DNA from: Ectocarpus siliculosus
Lineage: Eukaryota; Sar; Phaeophyceae; Ectocarpales; Ectocarpaceae
NCBI GenBank assembly: GCA_000310025.1
Contig: FN648473.1
Coordinates: 124,001 to 188,000, forward strand
DNA length: 64,000 nt
Reading direction: 5' to 3'
Position 1 is the first letter of the stretch. Each line of letters opens with the position of its first letter. Under the pieces are notes generated by a model. It was not told the origin of the DNA. It saw only the letters and a program-made list of their open reading frames with translations, and searched no databases. This document shows positions 44,700-55,335 of the stretch, piece after piece. The position numbers were made by a program, and so were the translations under genes.

Positions 44700-45160
44700 G
44701 GATAGACGGGGGAGGCAGAGTTGGTTTGGACGACCAAGTTTTCTGATCTCCCCTCAAGCCAAGTTGGGGCTATCCCGGGTTCGGCATGAATTTGTCGTAC
44801 CTTAGAATGGAACCTCGAAATGTACGCTTTCCTTACGCTGTTAAAACCCGGTGATGGAATATCAGGAACACAGGGAAATGATGGCCGGGGAGGCACGAGC
44901 GACGAGGGGGAGCAGTTGGTCAACGCACTCACCTTCGGGTCGTTGGGAAGTGGTACCAATAAGGTGTATCAACGGATGTGGAACACGTGGAAGGAGGCTC
45001 GAGCAGGGGCGGGTTCGGGCCCGTGGCTCAGCGAGAGCGATGGGGTGGGAAGTGCGGTGCGTAAGTTGTCTGTGTCCATGGCTTGCCGGTGTTTCGGTCA
45101 CAAGAACCAGAGTCAGACTATTCGCGGGTACACAGGTGGCCAAAGTACACATTGGGGGTA
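44700..45160 (+). pseudogene. Tyrosine recombinase N-terminal fragment of YR element 2
   Basis: From about 44905 the frame reads QLVNALTFGSLGSGTNKVYQ, RMWNTWKEAR and SQTIRGYTGGQSTHWG. This is the core-binding domain of a YR-retroelement recombinase, alignable with the first 75 residues of the element 1 enzyme. The catalytic domain is absent: homology ends at about 45150, exactly where hairpin array 3 begins. The 120 codons upstream are not clearly conserved. Confidence 0.65.
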
Positions 45161-45490
45161 GGTTGGGAGCACCCCCAATGTCGGGCAGGTTGTGGAGGGG
45201 GGTTGGGAGGCAGCCACAACCTTGGCCAGCCCTCTTGGTTGTACAAGGCTGGGTGCTGAAGGTTGGGGGGGCTGTCACAACCTTGGCCAGCCCTCCTGGT
45301 TGTACAAGGCTGGGTGCTGAAGGTTGGGAGGGCTGTCACAACCTTGGCCAGCCCTCCTGGTTGTACAAACACAGACCCAACAGGTTGGGAAGGGGCTACA
45401 ACCTTAGGCCAGACCTCCTGGTGGTGAAACCACCGAAGATACAGGTTGGGAGGCAGTTGGCAACCGATCCCGCCAGACAGATTGGAAGCT
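45149..45490 (+). repeat. Hairpin array 3: GGTTGGGAGG-core repeats
   Basis: The first hairpin is an 11-bp perfect stem, ACATTGGGGGT/ACCCCCAATGT, around loop AGGTTGGGAGC (45149-45181). The second is AGGTTGTGG/CCACAACCT around a loop holding GGTTGGGAGG (45187-45222). Two near-identical ~62-bp units follow (AAGGTTG/CAACCTT stems; TTGGCCAGCCCTCCTGGTTG spacer), then diverged ones to about 45490, including GGTGGT/ACCACC. It replaces the rest of the recombinase gene. The layout (invariant core, changing stem) mirrors arrays 1 and 2. Confidence 0.75.
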
Positions 45491-48400
45491 AGAGTGGGGT
45501 GTGTGCATTCGAACCAGCGAGCCCCCTGTTGGTGGGTTTGCTTTGTTGTGTGTGGTGGTGTGTTGCGTTGTGGCCTACGCGCCCTCGTTTCCACACGACG
45601 AGCCTTGACACAGGCGACCAGAGGCCGCAGCGTGCCAAGACGAATAGAGATTAGACTGATGGTATTCCTTTCGTAACCAAGGCAACAGGCTACTATATCT
45701 AGATGCTCGGACTTGGGGCACGGCAGCCGCCGCGGCTAACCCGCCGCACTTGTGCTGCTAAGAGCGGCAAGACGAGCTTCTACACGGCGCGCACGGACAA
45801 GAGAGAGCGATTTGCCGGCAGCAGTTTCTGCTTAGGTAAGCTATTCCCTGCAGTTTTACCTGGATGGTAGCAAAAGAAGGATGAATGAAGGGAAAGTTGT
45901 GTGTTGTGTATCCCTGTGTCCCCTGCGGGAGAGGCGCGGACTCAGCATTTAGTGTTGTTACATGTGCGCAGACACCAGCAGTTGGTCCTGCACACCCAAT
46001 GGCTCTGGGCCTACTGCCCGCATGCAGCTCTTACTCATCATGTACAACGGGGAATTATCCCGAAGGCGTCAATCAGTGCCCAGCCTCATTAGACATTGTT
46101 TAGGGATGTACATGCTGCTGTAGGCACTTCGCCATCTCAACGGTTTTTTGCGGGGGTTGTGGTTGTAGTATTATTCATCAGTATTTTGTGACAACGCGCA
46201 TGTCGGCTGTATGACGTGTCCACACACATGCCTAGCATAGACCGCGTGAACCGTCCAGAGGCATCAGCCGACGCCCAGCCCTTAACACGCCCTGTTTTTT
46301 TTAGACAAATTGTTCGATTGACACAGGGTCGTTCACACGTCGCAATATTGTAAACATGCGTTCGTTTTGAAAGCAAGAATTGACTACCGTAGGTTGCATA
46401 AGATACCACACATTTCGCACCTCTATTTTCCACGACAAAGACAACGATATGCCAAAGTCAAACGATACATTTTTGGAAAGTTCTGGACTGGACAGTTCCA
46501 ATGCTACCATTTTCGGCACCGCCACCTCTTCTGCTGGGGAGTAAACAGGGTTTGGAAATTGGTCCAGGGGGTGTGATATCTTAAGCAACCAACTGCTGTG
46601 AGACAGCAGTGGATTCGATTCTCCTCTGCGCCATCGTTTTCTTCCCACCACCCTTTTCTTCTTTTTCTTTTCCTCGGGAAATTGATGTGCACTTTAGAAT
46701 AGAAATATACGTATGTTGGCCGTAAATACCGAGTAAGGCAGTTTCTCATGAGAACCACTTGCTACCCCTATTTTCATAACACTTTCTACCCCATACCATA
46801 TCATGATCGGTCGGTTTGTGTTTTCTTGGATCTCTGCGCACTGGGTGACAAAACAGCAATAGCAAAGCATGCGCCCATGTCTGTACGTATGTATGGTGCC
46901 TCATGCGGGGTGGTTGTTACAGACCGTGAGGCGCGGGGAGGCTGAGAATTGAAGTTGGTGAGAGGGCCAACTGCTGTTCGAAGAAGAAACCCCGCTCGAA
47001 CACACTCCGAACACACAGCTCGAACACAGCTATTGACAAGTTATTTGCAACGTCACAGGTTTGGTTTCGTAGCGACCCCTCTTAACTGACCGAACGAACA
47101 GATACCACAATGCCACCCGCCCGTAGCTGCGTGTATGGTGCTTCTTGTGCTGTGGTTTTCAGAGGCCGTGACGGGCTGGGGGGCTGAGCAACCAAGTTGG
47201 CGAGGGTCGACTGCTGTTCGAAAAATGACATCCATGCCGCTCACTGCTGTACATATTTATTTCTTGCCATTTCACCAGTGGCGTTGTAGTCATCCCTCCA
47301 CTGAACAAGCCAACAGCAACGACGCAGTCCCTCCGATAGAGAGCGGTCTGATGGAGCTCACATCCTCGCAAGTGTCAGCAGGAGGGTGACCTAGCGAGCA
47401 AGAAATTGAAGACTTTGTCCATCAATGTGTGTGTTGGGATGATGCTGCGTCTCTTTGCGGGTATTTTCTTTGCAAGTCTGAACAAGCGGTGCTGCGTGAG
47501 CTGGCCAACATTTCGCTTTGAGCGCACCTCGCCACACGGCAACCAAATATCAACGGCTGAGATGGCAGCACAGTGCTCCGAGGGTTGCTACGACCAACTT
47601 GCTGCGCAATCGATGTTTATTTCCGTGTGGCGTGCATTTCCAAACGCAATAAACAAACGCGCCATCGGATCAAAAATTGTCATCACTTCCGAACGCATGG
47701 CCGCTTGGAACGAAGTCGAAAATCTTCAGCCGGAAATAAATGTGTAATTTTTAGTCCTACAGTCTATAAGAAACGTTTTATTGTCCGATTTCATAAATTA
47801 CACTTTTTTCCTGAGAAAAACGATAAATTACGAACAGCCTAAACCACTGAAAACAAGGCGTGCCAGAGATCGGAACGTTTATATTTCTATCTCATGACAG
47901 CAACAACAGCATGAAGAAAGGCGGTCGCAGTGGGTGCCCCCAAGTGTGGTGAAGGGGCCAACAGCAAAATAAAATGGTACAGACATTAGCACATTCATTC
48001 CCTTTGACTATTGCGTTTTCCTGAACGGGTAGTCTTTCAGTGATTGTATGCATAACTGGTTGTAGCTTCCTAGGAACTGGCGAACCGGACAGCAGTGTAG
48101 ATGAAATTATCTTCCGGTACGTACAGCACTTCATGTTACGCAAATTCTCGACCGAATGAAGCCGCGCCACCGATGAGAAATGGAGAGGGCACCAGTAGTG
48201 TGCATAGCAGAGCGGAGGGGTATAGATGTTCGTCGTTCACATGTTGCGTCTCACGCACTTTTTGTCCCCCCCCGCCCTGTATCGTAGTAGGTGGAGACGG
48301 CCATGAGCGGGCTCATGTTCTCGAAGGTTCTAGGGCCATCCAAGCAAGGCATTTCCCGGGTCGGAGGGCGAGACCATGCAGAGCGTGAGCTTCGACCAGG

Positions 48401-50440
48401 TCGACTGATGCAAGCGCACCGCCACATATTTCAGGTACGGTCGGGCTATTAAGTGAACTCCCTGCGGTAAATGCGAGATATATCTCAGAAGTGGTGCCCT
48501 GTGGTTTGAAAAACAAAGTGTATGATGGTAAGTTCATGTCGCAACCCCCCTACACCTTTGTCCACCGGGAACAGATAGAGGTCTGCTACTGCACCTGCTG
48601 TCAGAGTCGTGCATAACATCGCCGATCACCCAGGCATAGGTCCACTCACGTTTTCAGTACATCCGCTCCTATTTGAATGTGAACGGAAGGAACGACGAAT
48701 TCCTTCTTTCGAACGCTGTTCATTCGTTCGTTCATGAGCAGAATGGGAAGGAACGGGGGGACGTGCAGGCAACAATCCTCGCGATGCATTGCTTGTGGAA
48801 GGGGTAGAGACTTGTTGGCGCACACGTACCACTACTTGTGTTGGCTTGAGGGGCTCGCATGCTGTAGCGTTAGCCTGTCGTGCAGGATAGAAGTGCAGCG
48901 CACGGTGAGCGATAGTGCGCATCTACCAAACATGTCATGGTGCCACGCAACAGGACCGGGGACAATGAGTGTTTGTCCGTACAATCTTCAGGCCGCTTCC
49001 GTGATAATAATGCTTGAATTTTGGAATCGCCACGTACGTTTTGAAAACGAGGATAACTGCTGGAGTCCATCTTCGCCCTGCTGCCTGCTGCTTTCAGCAG
49101 TAAAGCCGCGGGCAGAGTTTTTTTTTCCAAAAACCGTTTTCTCCAAAAAAAGCGGACAAACCTCGACAAACGCCTATTTTTGTAGACCAACGGGCGCACA
49201 GTCCCTGCCAGCACACGCACGCCAAGACAACCACCCCTGCGGCGAGAGAGCCCCCCACGAGTGCCATAACCTCTGCGAGCGGGCTCGGACGCAGTTACCC
49301 AAGGGTGCTTGGCTCTGGAGACTCAAGGCTTGGTGCAGGTGTGTGTGTGTGTGCAGCAGCAGCCGTTGTCGGTTGTCGCCTTGCTGTGACAGTTCGGACT
49401 CTCCTTGCGCATGGCGTTGAGCTGTGTAAGGAATAGGGCGGCGCCTCATGTGAACGAAGGTGGCGGTGTGTTAGTCATACTCCGTGTTCGGTTGGGGTTT
49501 CGGCGTGTCAGGCTTCCGCGTGCAGTCTCCTCTTGCGGTGCCGATAAGAAGTTACAAGCGGCGCGATTAACAAGCGGCGCGATTGCTGCTGCTGTGCGCT
49601 GTGCCGATCACCACACACACGCGACCGCGCGATGCACACACAGCGCGCCACTGAAGAGCAGTGTGCGAATCCTTGGGCTTGTGAGGTGAGCAGTCGGGGG
49701 CGTGCGCTCTCGTGTGGTTAAGAACGTCAGCATTCAGTCCACAGCAAAGATATGTGTGTGTGTGTGTGGTGGTGGGTTCGGGCGTGCGCGCGCCTGTGGT
49801 TGTTGGCTACTTCGATTTTCGAGGGCCTACGTATACTGCAGCCGAAGCACAGGCGTCTCTAACCACCCTGCTGTAGTCGGTGACATAGCCGGTGGTATGG
49901 CGCTATCGACCTGGTCTCACACATGTCGTACAATGGTATGACATGTATGAGACAAGGTTCTTGACGCGGCCCCACCAATGCCGCACGAGGCCATGAGGGC
50001 TACGAACGAATGTACACGCTATGGAGTAGCGGTTTCGTTGATTCTGCACGAACCGTGTAGTACACCCGCTAACCAAACATGACCAGGCGACCGTGTGTGT
50101 ACGCTGTCGCTATCCGAAATCCTTTTGCGCATAACTCCAACGGGAAACAGGACACGTCGCGATACAGCAGCAGTAGTATTGAGGGGGCCCGCTGCCGAGG
50201 GAAATCAAAGTAGAAGATAGTTCGCCGAATGCCATCATCCCAATCCCGGGCCTACGTAGGTGATTTAGGATGTTAAGTTTCCGTGTTGGTGCTTGGCCAG
50301 CGTAATGCTGTTTCTGTGATGAGCCTAACCCTAGCCCGAGGGTGGGTACGGCGTGCATGCATACGCAAAGACAATCAGTCGCACGCACATCCGACACTAA
50401 TCTGAGAAACACTCGGGAAATTTAAGAAAGATCCCCCTAT
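45491..50440. other. Five-kilobase stretch without a recognised gene
   Basis: Contains a MITE-like repeat (46389-46590), a diverged direct duplication (46889-46990 versus 47127-47228, sharing GTATGGTGC.TC, CCGTGA and CAACTGCTGTTCGAA-like blocks) and a GT microsatellite (49752-49770). A minus-strand frame at 48313-48510 follows a good acceptor (TTTGTTTTTCAAACCACAG) and could be an exon, but no family is recognised. The 228-codon plus frame at 48734-49420 and 113-codon frame at 47406-47747 are likewise unrecognised. Confidence 0.5.
46389..46590. mobile_element. MITE-like repeat with ~20-bp inverted ends
   Basis: Left end GGTTGCATAAGATACCACAC, right end (plus strand) GTGTGATATCTTAAGCAACC: 18 of 20 positions complementary. 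The right end is preceded by AAATTGGTCCAGGGGGTG. The same end sequence recurs at 62269-62306 (AAATCGGTCCAGGGGGTG then GTGTGGTATCTTGTGTCACC) and, diverged, at 32468-32490. About 200 bp, no coding capacity. Confidence 0.55.
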
Positions 50441-50525
50441 TGCAGGACCCGTTGTCTGGTGCTGTGCGAACCATTCAAGCAAGAGGTGCAACATGTACAT
50501 GTTGCTGCTGTGCACTCCAAATTGG

Positions 50526-50555
50526 GCCGAGGGGGGGGGGGGGGCGCCCCTCGGC
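50526..50555 (+). repeat. Poly-G hairpin
   Basis: GCCGAGGGG and CCCCTCGGC form a perfect 9-bp stem around GGGGGGGGGGCG; the G run is 14 long. It lies about 200 bp upstream of the Harbinger transposase start. It could form a G-rich secondary structure. Confidence 0.7.
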
Positions 50556-50753
50556 GAAATGTCCCCCCTCTTTCAGGGGGCACGGGTCCTTAGTAGGACA
50601 CTCTCCTGACGAAATATTAGCGTCATTGCGTCGTTACTAACCCTATCATCAAGCTTTTGCGCGAATTTCCCTTCTTTCTCGCGTGACGTCAAGATTCGTA
50701 ACTACGGTAGCCGACGTAAACTGTTTACGCCCTTTTCCGCTGTCCCTCGCAGG

Positions 50754-53051
50754 ATGCCGTTCACCGGGTCCGACAAAGCGGCGCTGCTTTTGCTCGCGTC
50801 CCTGATGTTTATAGACGACGATGACGACGACTTTGAGACACCTCTCGTGCAAGCCCTTGGAACCGCCGGGTATGATGAGGTCGCCGACTTCCTCGACGGC
50901 AGCGCCAGGGACGGCACGACCAGACCGCATGCAAAGCGGTACTGGGAGCGCACGGGACGATACCTGAGCAGCGCCCAATTCAGAAGTGCCTTTCGGTGCA
51001 GGTATGTCGCTGGCCCGAAAGCTAGGGCTGACAGTATATGCGGCGGTGTCCCTAGGACCACAAGGCTGTTCACCAGTTTAGGCTGAGCACCTGCGCCTCT
51101 CCTAAACGTAGATTTTGTGCCTTCCGTTCGTGTCGACCCTTCGTCAGTGTACATTTGCATGAAGGGGTAAGAAAAGCGAGAGCTGTCACGCGCAATGAGC
51201 CTGCATGGGATTGATATTTTTTATTTGCAAGCGCGCGTGACCGCTGTCCCTCCAGTCCTGTCTCAGTCTCCCCAAAGCAGCCCCAGCCCCAAACAAACGT
51301 ATACCTCTTTCACACCCACAGCGTACACACTCTATGCTTTGTAGTTAACCCTGGTGCTTAGCAGCTGGTTAGGTTAAGCACAGAAAAGCCGATAAAAGGT
51401 GCCCGCGATCGAAACTGACTTTTGTCTCTTTGGAAAAACCAGGAAGACGACCTTCGCGACACTGGTGAGGAAGCTATACGGAACGACGGACTTTTGCAGG
51501 AGGGGGGCTCGTGGACCGTTCTTCGATCCCTGCAAAAGGGTTGCGGTCTTTTTGTGGCGCCTGGGTCACAATACGGATGTGAGGGGGACTTCGATCATGT
51601 TTGGGCTGTCAGAGGGGGCGATCTCCTACTGCACGCTCGAGGTGGCTAAACTCATCGAAGAAAAGCTTCGTCGGAAGCATGTCGCTTGGCCCAGCCCAGC
51701 GGAGCTGCGTGAGATTTCCACTGAGTGGGAGCTGGAGAAGGGTCTCAGGTGTGTACGACCCGTAGGTCTAACCCCGGCCTAATATCGCCTAAACCCATCC
51801 AATCGGTGTTAGTTGCCCGAGTTTAACGCAGTTCAGTGTCGAGCTGTGTGCTTGTCGGGCTTGGCGTGTAGATCGAAGGACGATGAACGGGCCCTGCTGG
51901 TCCGTGCGTTGTTGTTCCAAGCGTTAAGTTACAAAGCCCTGAGCTCTGACCCTTTCCCGTTGTTGTAGCCTTTACACTTACCATCGCCGATGGCGCGCGC
52001 ATATATAGACTAAGGATATGGGTACAGGGGTTAGGGGAGCGCCGATTGTGAAGACGGCGGTGGGACCATCACCCTGGCCAATGTATAACTTCGGAGGGAT
52101 AGGAGTGTATCTTGCGTACGCTCCATGGAGGACAGATGTTGAGCCTCTCCGGTGTGCTCTGGGACCTCTTCGCGCGAGTACGAGTTGTCACCCACGTATA
52201 ACCCGTGACACTGTTCTCTTGCCCAATATCTGCGTTTGCATATTCGCGCGCCCTAAAGACTACCACCCTCGCGCCCGATCTTGCACGTTCGGACCTGTGC
52301 CCCATGCAGGAACGTCATCGGAGCAATAGACGGGACCCACATCAAGGTGTCGCCCCCCGAGGCCCTTGCGAGGGCTTACTACAACTACAAGCACTTCTAC
52401 TCCATATCCCTCCTCACGATCGTGGACAACGAGGGTCTGTTCCGCTGGTTCTGTTCCGGCGCGCCAGGGAGTTGTGGTGACAGCGGCGTCTTACAGCACA
52501 GTCAGTTCTACCATGCGGCAGTGGCGGAGCGGACGGTGGCTGCAGCAGAGCGCCGCGTCTTGGCCAACGGCGCGGTGATTCTCGGGGATTCGGCTTTCGC
52601 CGAGTCTGATTGGATGCGCACGCCGACCCCCAAGCCCACTTGCAGGGCCGAGCGGTTCTTCAACTACAAGCACTCCAGTCATCGCTTCCGAGTGGAGCAC
52701 GCGTACGGGCGCGTGAAGAAGAAATTCCCGGCGCTTGCTAAGGGCCTCCACTGCCAAATCAAGAACGCCCCTCTCCTGGTTAACGCTGGTGTCGTGCTGC
52801 ACAACTTCATCTTCGCACTGGAGGGCGAGTTTCCGAAGGACCAGGGAAAGGACAACGCGCCGACCAAGAACGGGACGGGCCACAATATTGTTGCCGGTTG
52901 CGGACCCGCAGCTTCGGCGAGGGCGCAAGAAGTCGAACACCTTCGAGGACACTTCCTGCTGAGGGAATGGGGAGCGCCTGGCTCGCGGGCGGACCGCCGC
53001 CGCAAGAGAGCCGAGAAGCGCATGAGGAGGAACAACGGGACGTTGACATGA
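50754..53051 (+). CDS. PIF/Harbinger transposase, three exons, intact
   Basis: Exons 50754-51001, 51443-51748 and 52310-53051 join to 431 codons plus TGA. Introns are GT-AG (GTATGT..ACCAG, GTGTGT..TGCAG), and all junctions are phase 2, with AG|G completing an Arg. The N-terminus includes a run of six Asp and an RYWERTGRYLS..FRSAFR helix, followed by TTFATLVRKL, typical of the family. DDE_Tnp_4 catalytic residues: Asp192 (GAIDGTHI), Asp242 (GSCGDSG) and Glu314 (FRVEHAYG). The C-terminal VLHNF block and a basic tail follow. It cuts and inserts the element at TTA/TAA sites. ATG 50754 is preceded by a CCCTCGCAG that could itself be an acceptor, so one more 5' exon is possible. This is the best-preserved gene in the window. 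Confidence 0.85.
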
Positions 53052-54640
53052 GGGTCTTGCCCTTGCCCTGCCCTATCGTGTTTCGTGGCCATGAGTTGTA
53101 CGTTGGAGGCGTAGTAACCCTAAAGCCGTAAATATCCGTGAAGTCGCTCGTTTTGGACACTCCCCGTTGTGTCGTTGTGCAGGGGCTTTCTTGACGAGTT
53201 CGGGCAGAGGGCGGGGGGCTTGGCGCGCGCACCCTGCTGTGTGTGTGTGTGTGTGTGACACGGGGGTGGCCTGTTCCAGTGGCCTGCCCAGTGTGTGTAT
53301 CTTCTGCTGTAAGAGGTCATGATAGGCAATACTAGCCCTCAAGTCGAAGTGTATTTGCCCGTTGTGGACTCTTTGTGTACTCTCTGTGACGCAGCTCGCG
53401 GGAGGGTGTCCCGAAGAAGCTCGCGGAAACATCTCAAGTACGGTAGCCTAGTACACTTGTCATACGACCTCGTAACTGTAATGTCGTCGTCTTTGTGTGC
53501 CGGCGCGAGGGCGTTGGCAGCTCGCTGTGGACACTCGCCGAATGCGCCACTAAGTTGTTTTGCTCTCGTGTTATCAGGTTGTGGTGCGTGCGGGGGCGCA
53601 AGGGTCCCCGCAACATAAAGCGATAAATCCACTACCCCAATTGCGTAACCCATGCCATCCGTCCCAGATATTCCAAGTACCAACAGTCACCGTGCTTGGT
53701 TATGGACAATGCCGTCCATGTGTATCACATGCATGTACCGTTCCAGGAACAGGCAGCTTCAAATAATAATACACCAAGCACCCAGTCAAACAGCCATCTT
53801 TCCCCCTTCCTGACTTCAGAACCCTGACCAAACATAAACCTCCTACATACGCCGAGAGCCTACCTACCCCCGTTGAGAAAACTCAACCCGCCAAAACAAC
53901 AGAGACATCCTTGGAAGACTATCCACAAAATACAACATCACATCAGAATGGCGTCTTGCAGAGCGACGGACATTTCAGTAGACGTGTCTTTCAATCAGCG
54001 CCAAATTCCTCAAATGAAACCATCATTTCAACCTACTGGTCAGCACTTCATCAGCATTCGGAACGCACAAAGGCTCCAACCATTACCAATCAGCACATAC
54101 CAAGTCCTTTCCTTCGATGCAAAATATAACAACATCCAGAGCAGCAAAGATGGAACTATGTCCCCTAACCCAGCACACGAAAAAGCCATAGGGACATTAC
54201 AATCGTTTCCCTTACAGCGTTCATCATCATCGTCTAATCGCCCCCACTCCGTGAGCAGTGGACAAAGTAACGACGAAACAAGAATAGACATTAGGACGAC
54301 GTCGGCGCGAAACAGGAAAAGACAGTACTGCTACAAGGAAGGCGGCTACCCCCCCGCCAAGTCCAGGCTGCTTATGCACCGAGCGCCAACACAAACAAAC
54401 CAACCCCAACCACCACGCTAGTCGACCAACGACAGGCATCTCCATCCTGAGCTTCGCCTGGTCACCCATAGTAGAATGACACGCTGCGAACGCCCAACGT
54501 CCCAGCTAACCAAAAGAAATATACTAACCCCGATCGTATGAGAAATTTGCGACAATAGAGGAACAAAGACCTTAGACATCCCTACTCCGTCCGTCGCTCG
54601 GCCTTCCCCCGAAAAATAGTCAGTCCCACCACAAACATGA
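53052..54640. other. No recognised gene between the Harbinger genes
   Basis: GT microsatellite at 53238-53258. A 182-codon plus-strand frame (53873-54421), rich in Gln, Ser and Pro, has no family likeness and is not preceded by a clear promoter or acceptor; it may be a small protein or chance. Confidence 0.4.
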
Positions 54641-54649
54641 AAGATAGCC

Positions 54650-55110
54650 TGAAGCAAGCGGATAATGCAAGACACAATCAAGTCGTCCCCACCCAAAACA
54701 CGGAAATTAGACGAAAGCAAGCGGAAAAGCCGAAAACAAAACGAGCAAACCAAAGACAGTAAGTCCCCATGCGAAACAAGGAAGTTAACAGAAAGCAAGC
54801 GGATATCACAAGACATAATCAAGTCGTCCCCACCCAAAACAAGGAAATTAGCCGAAAGCAAGCGGATAACACAAGACACAATAAAGTCATCCCCACCCAA
54901 AACAAGGAAATTAGCCGAAAGCAAGCGGGAAAGACGAAAAACAATCGAGCAAACCAAAGACAATATGTCCCCATGCGAAACAAGGAAGTTAACAGAAAGC
55001 ATGCGGATTACACAAGACACAATCAAGTCGTCCCCACCCAACACAAGGAAATTAGCCGAAAGCAAGCGGAAAAGACGAAAAACAATCGAGGAAACCAAAG
55101 ACGTCGCGGC
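54650..55110. repeat. 63-bp minisatellite, coding-compatible
   Basis: About seven units of AGCAAGCGGATAACACAAGA + CACAATCAAGTCGTCCCCAC + CCAAAACAAGGAAATTAGCC. They mix with a variant having TAAGTCCCCATGCGAAACAAGG. The unit length keeps frame, giving a plus-strand 21-residue repeat (SSPPKTRKLAESKR) open from 54665 to 55339, and an equally open hydrophobic frame on the minus strand. Either could be fortuitous. Confidence 0.75.
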
Positions 55111-55335
55111 TACGCGGGCTTGGGCGAGGGATCAGTGTTCGGCGACGAGGTATTTTCGCGGAACCCCTGATTTCACGCCTGGTATTGGCGCCGATGCGCG
55201 AGCCTACCCTGCAGACACGGCCCCAACCACACTTCTAGTCCAAGGACTAACCCTAAGGAGGGGGGAGGCGTTGGGAAGCTCAAGTAAACCTAACCCCCCC
55301 CTGGGACCAAACACGCCCCCCCTCCCATTAGCTTC

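Larger units (their letters stand above)
39242..45160 (+). mobile_element. YR element 2: tyrosine-recombinase retrotransposon, 3' truncated
   Basis: Plus-sense order: Gag-like frame with CCCH finger (to 41160), hairpin array 2 (41277-42273), RT (42290-43870), RNase H (43875-44585), then the N-terminal part of a tyrosine recombinase that breaks off at about 45160 and is followed by hairpin array 3. The RT/RNase H and recombinase align with element 1. No split direct repeats were found, so the ends are unknown; the left boundary given is only the start of the Gag-like frame. Confidence 0.8.

Noticed and set aside
54418-55098. 226-codon hydrophobic minus-strand frame resembling a membrane protein
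   Set aside because: Nearly all of it is the 63-bp minisatellite; hydrophobicity is the mirror of the basic plus-strand repeat.
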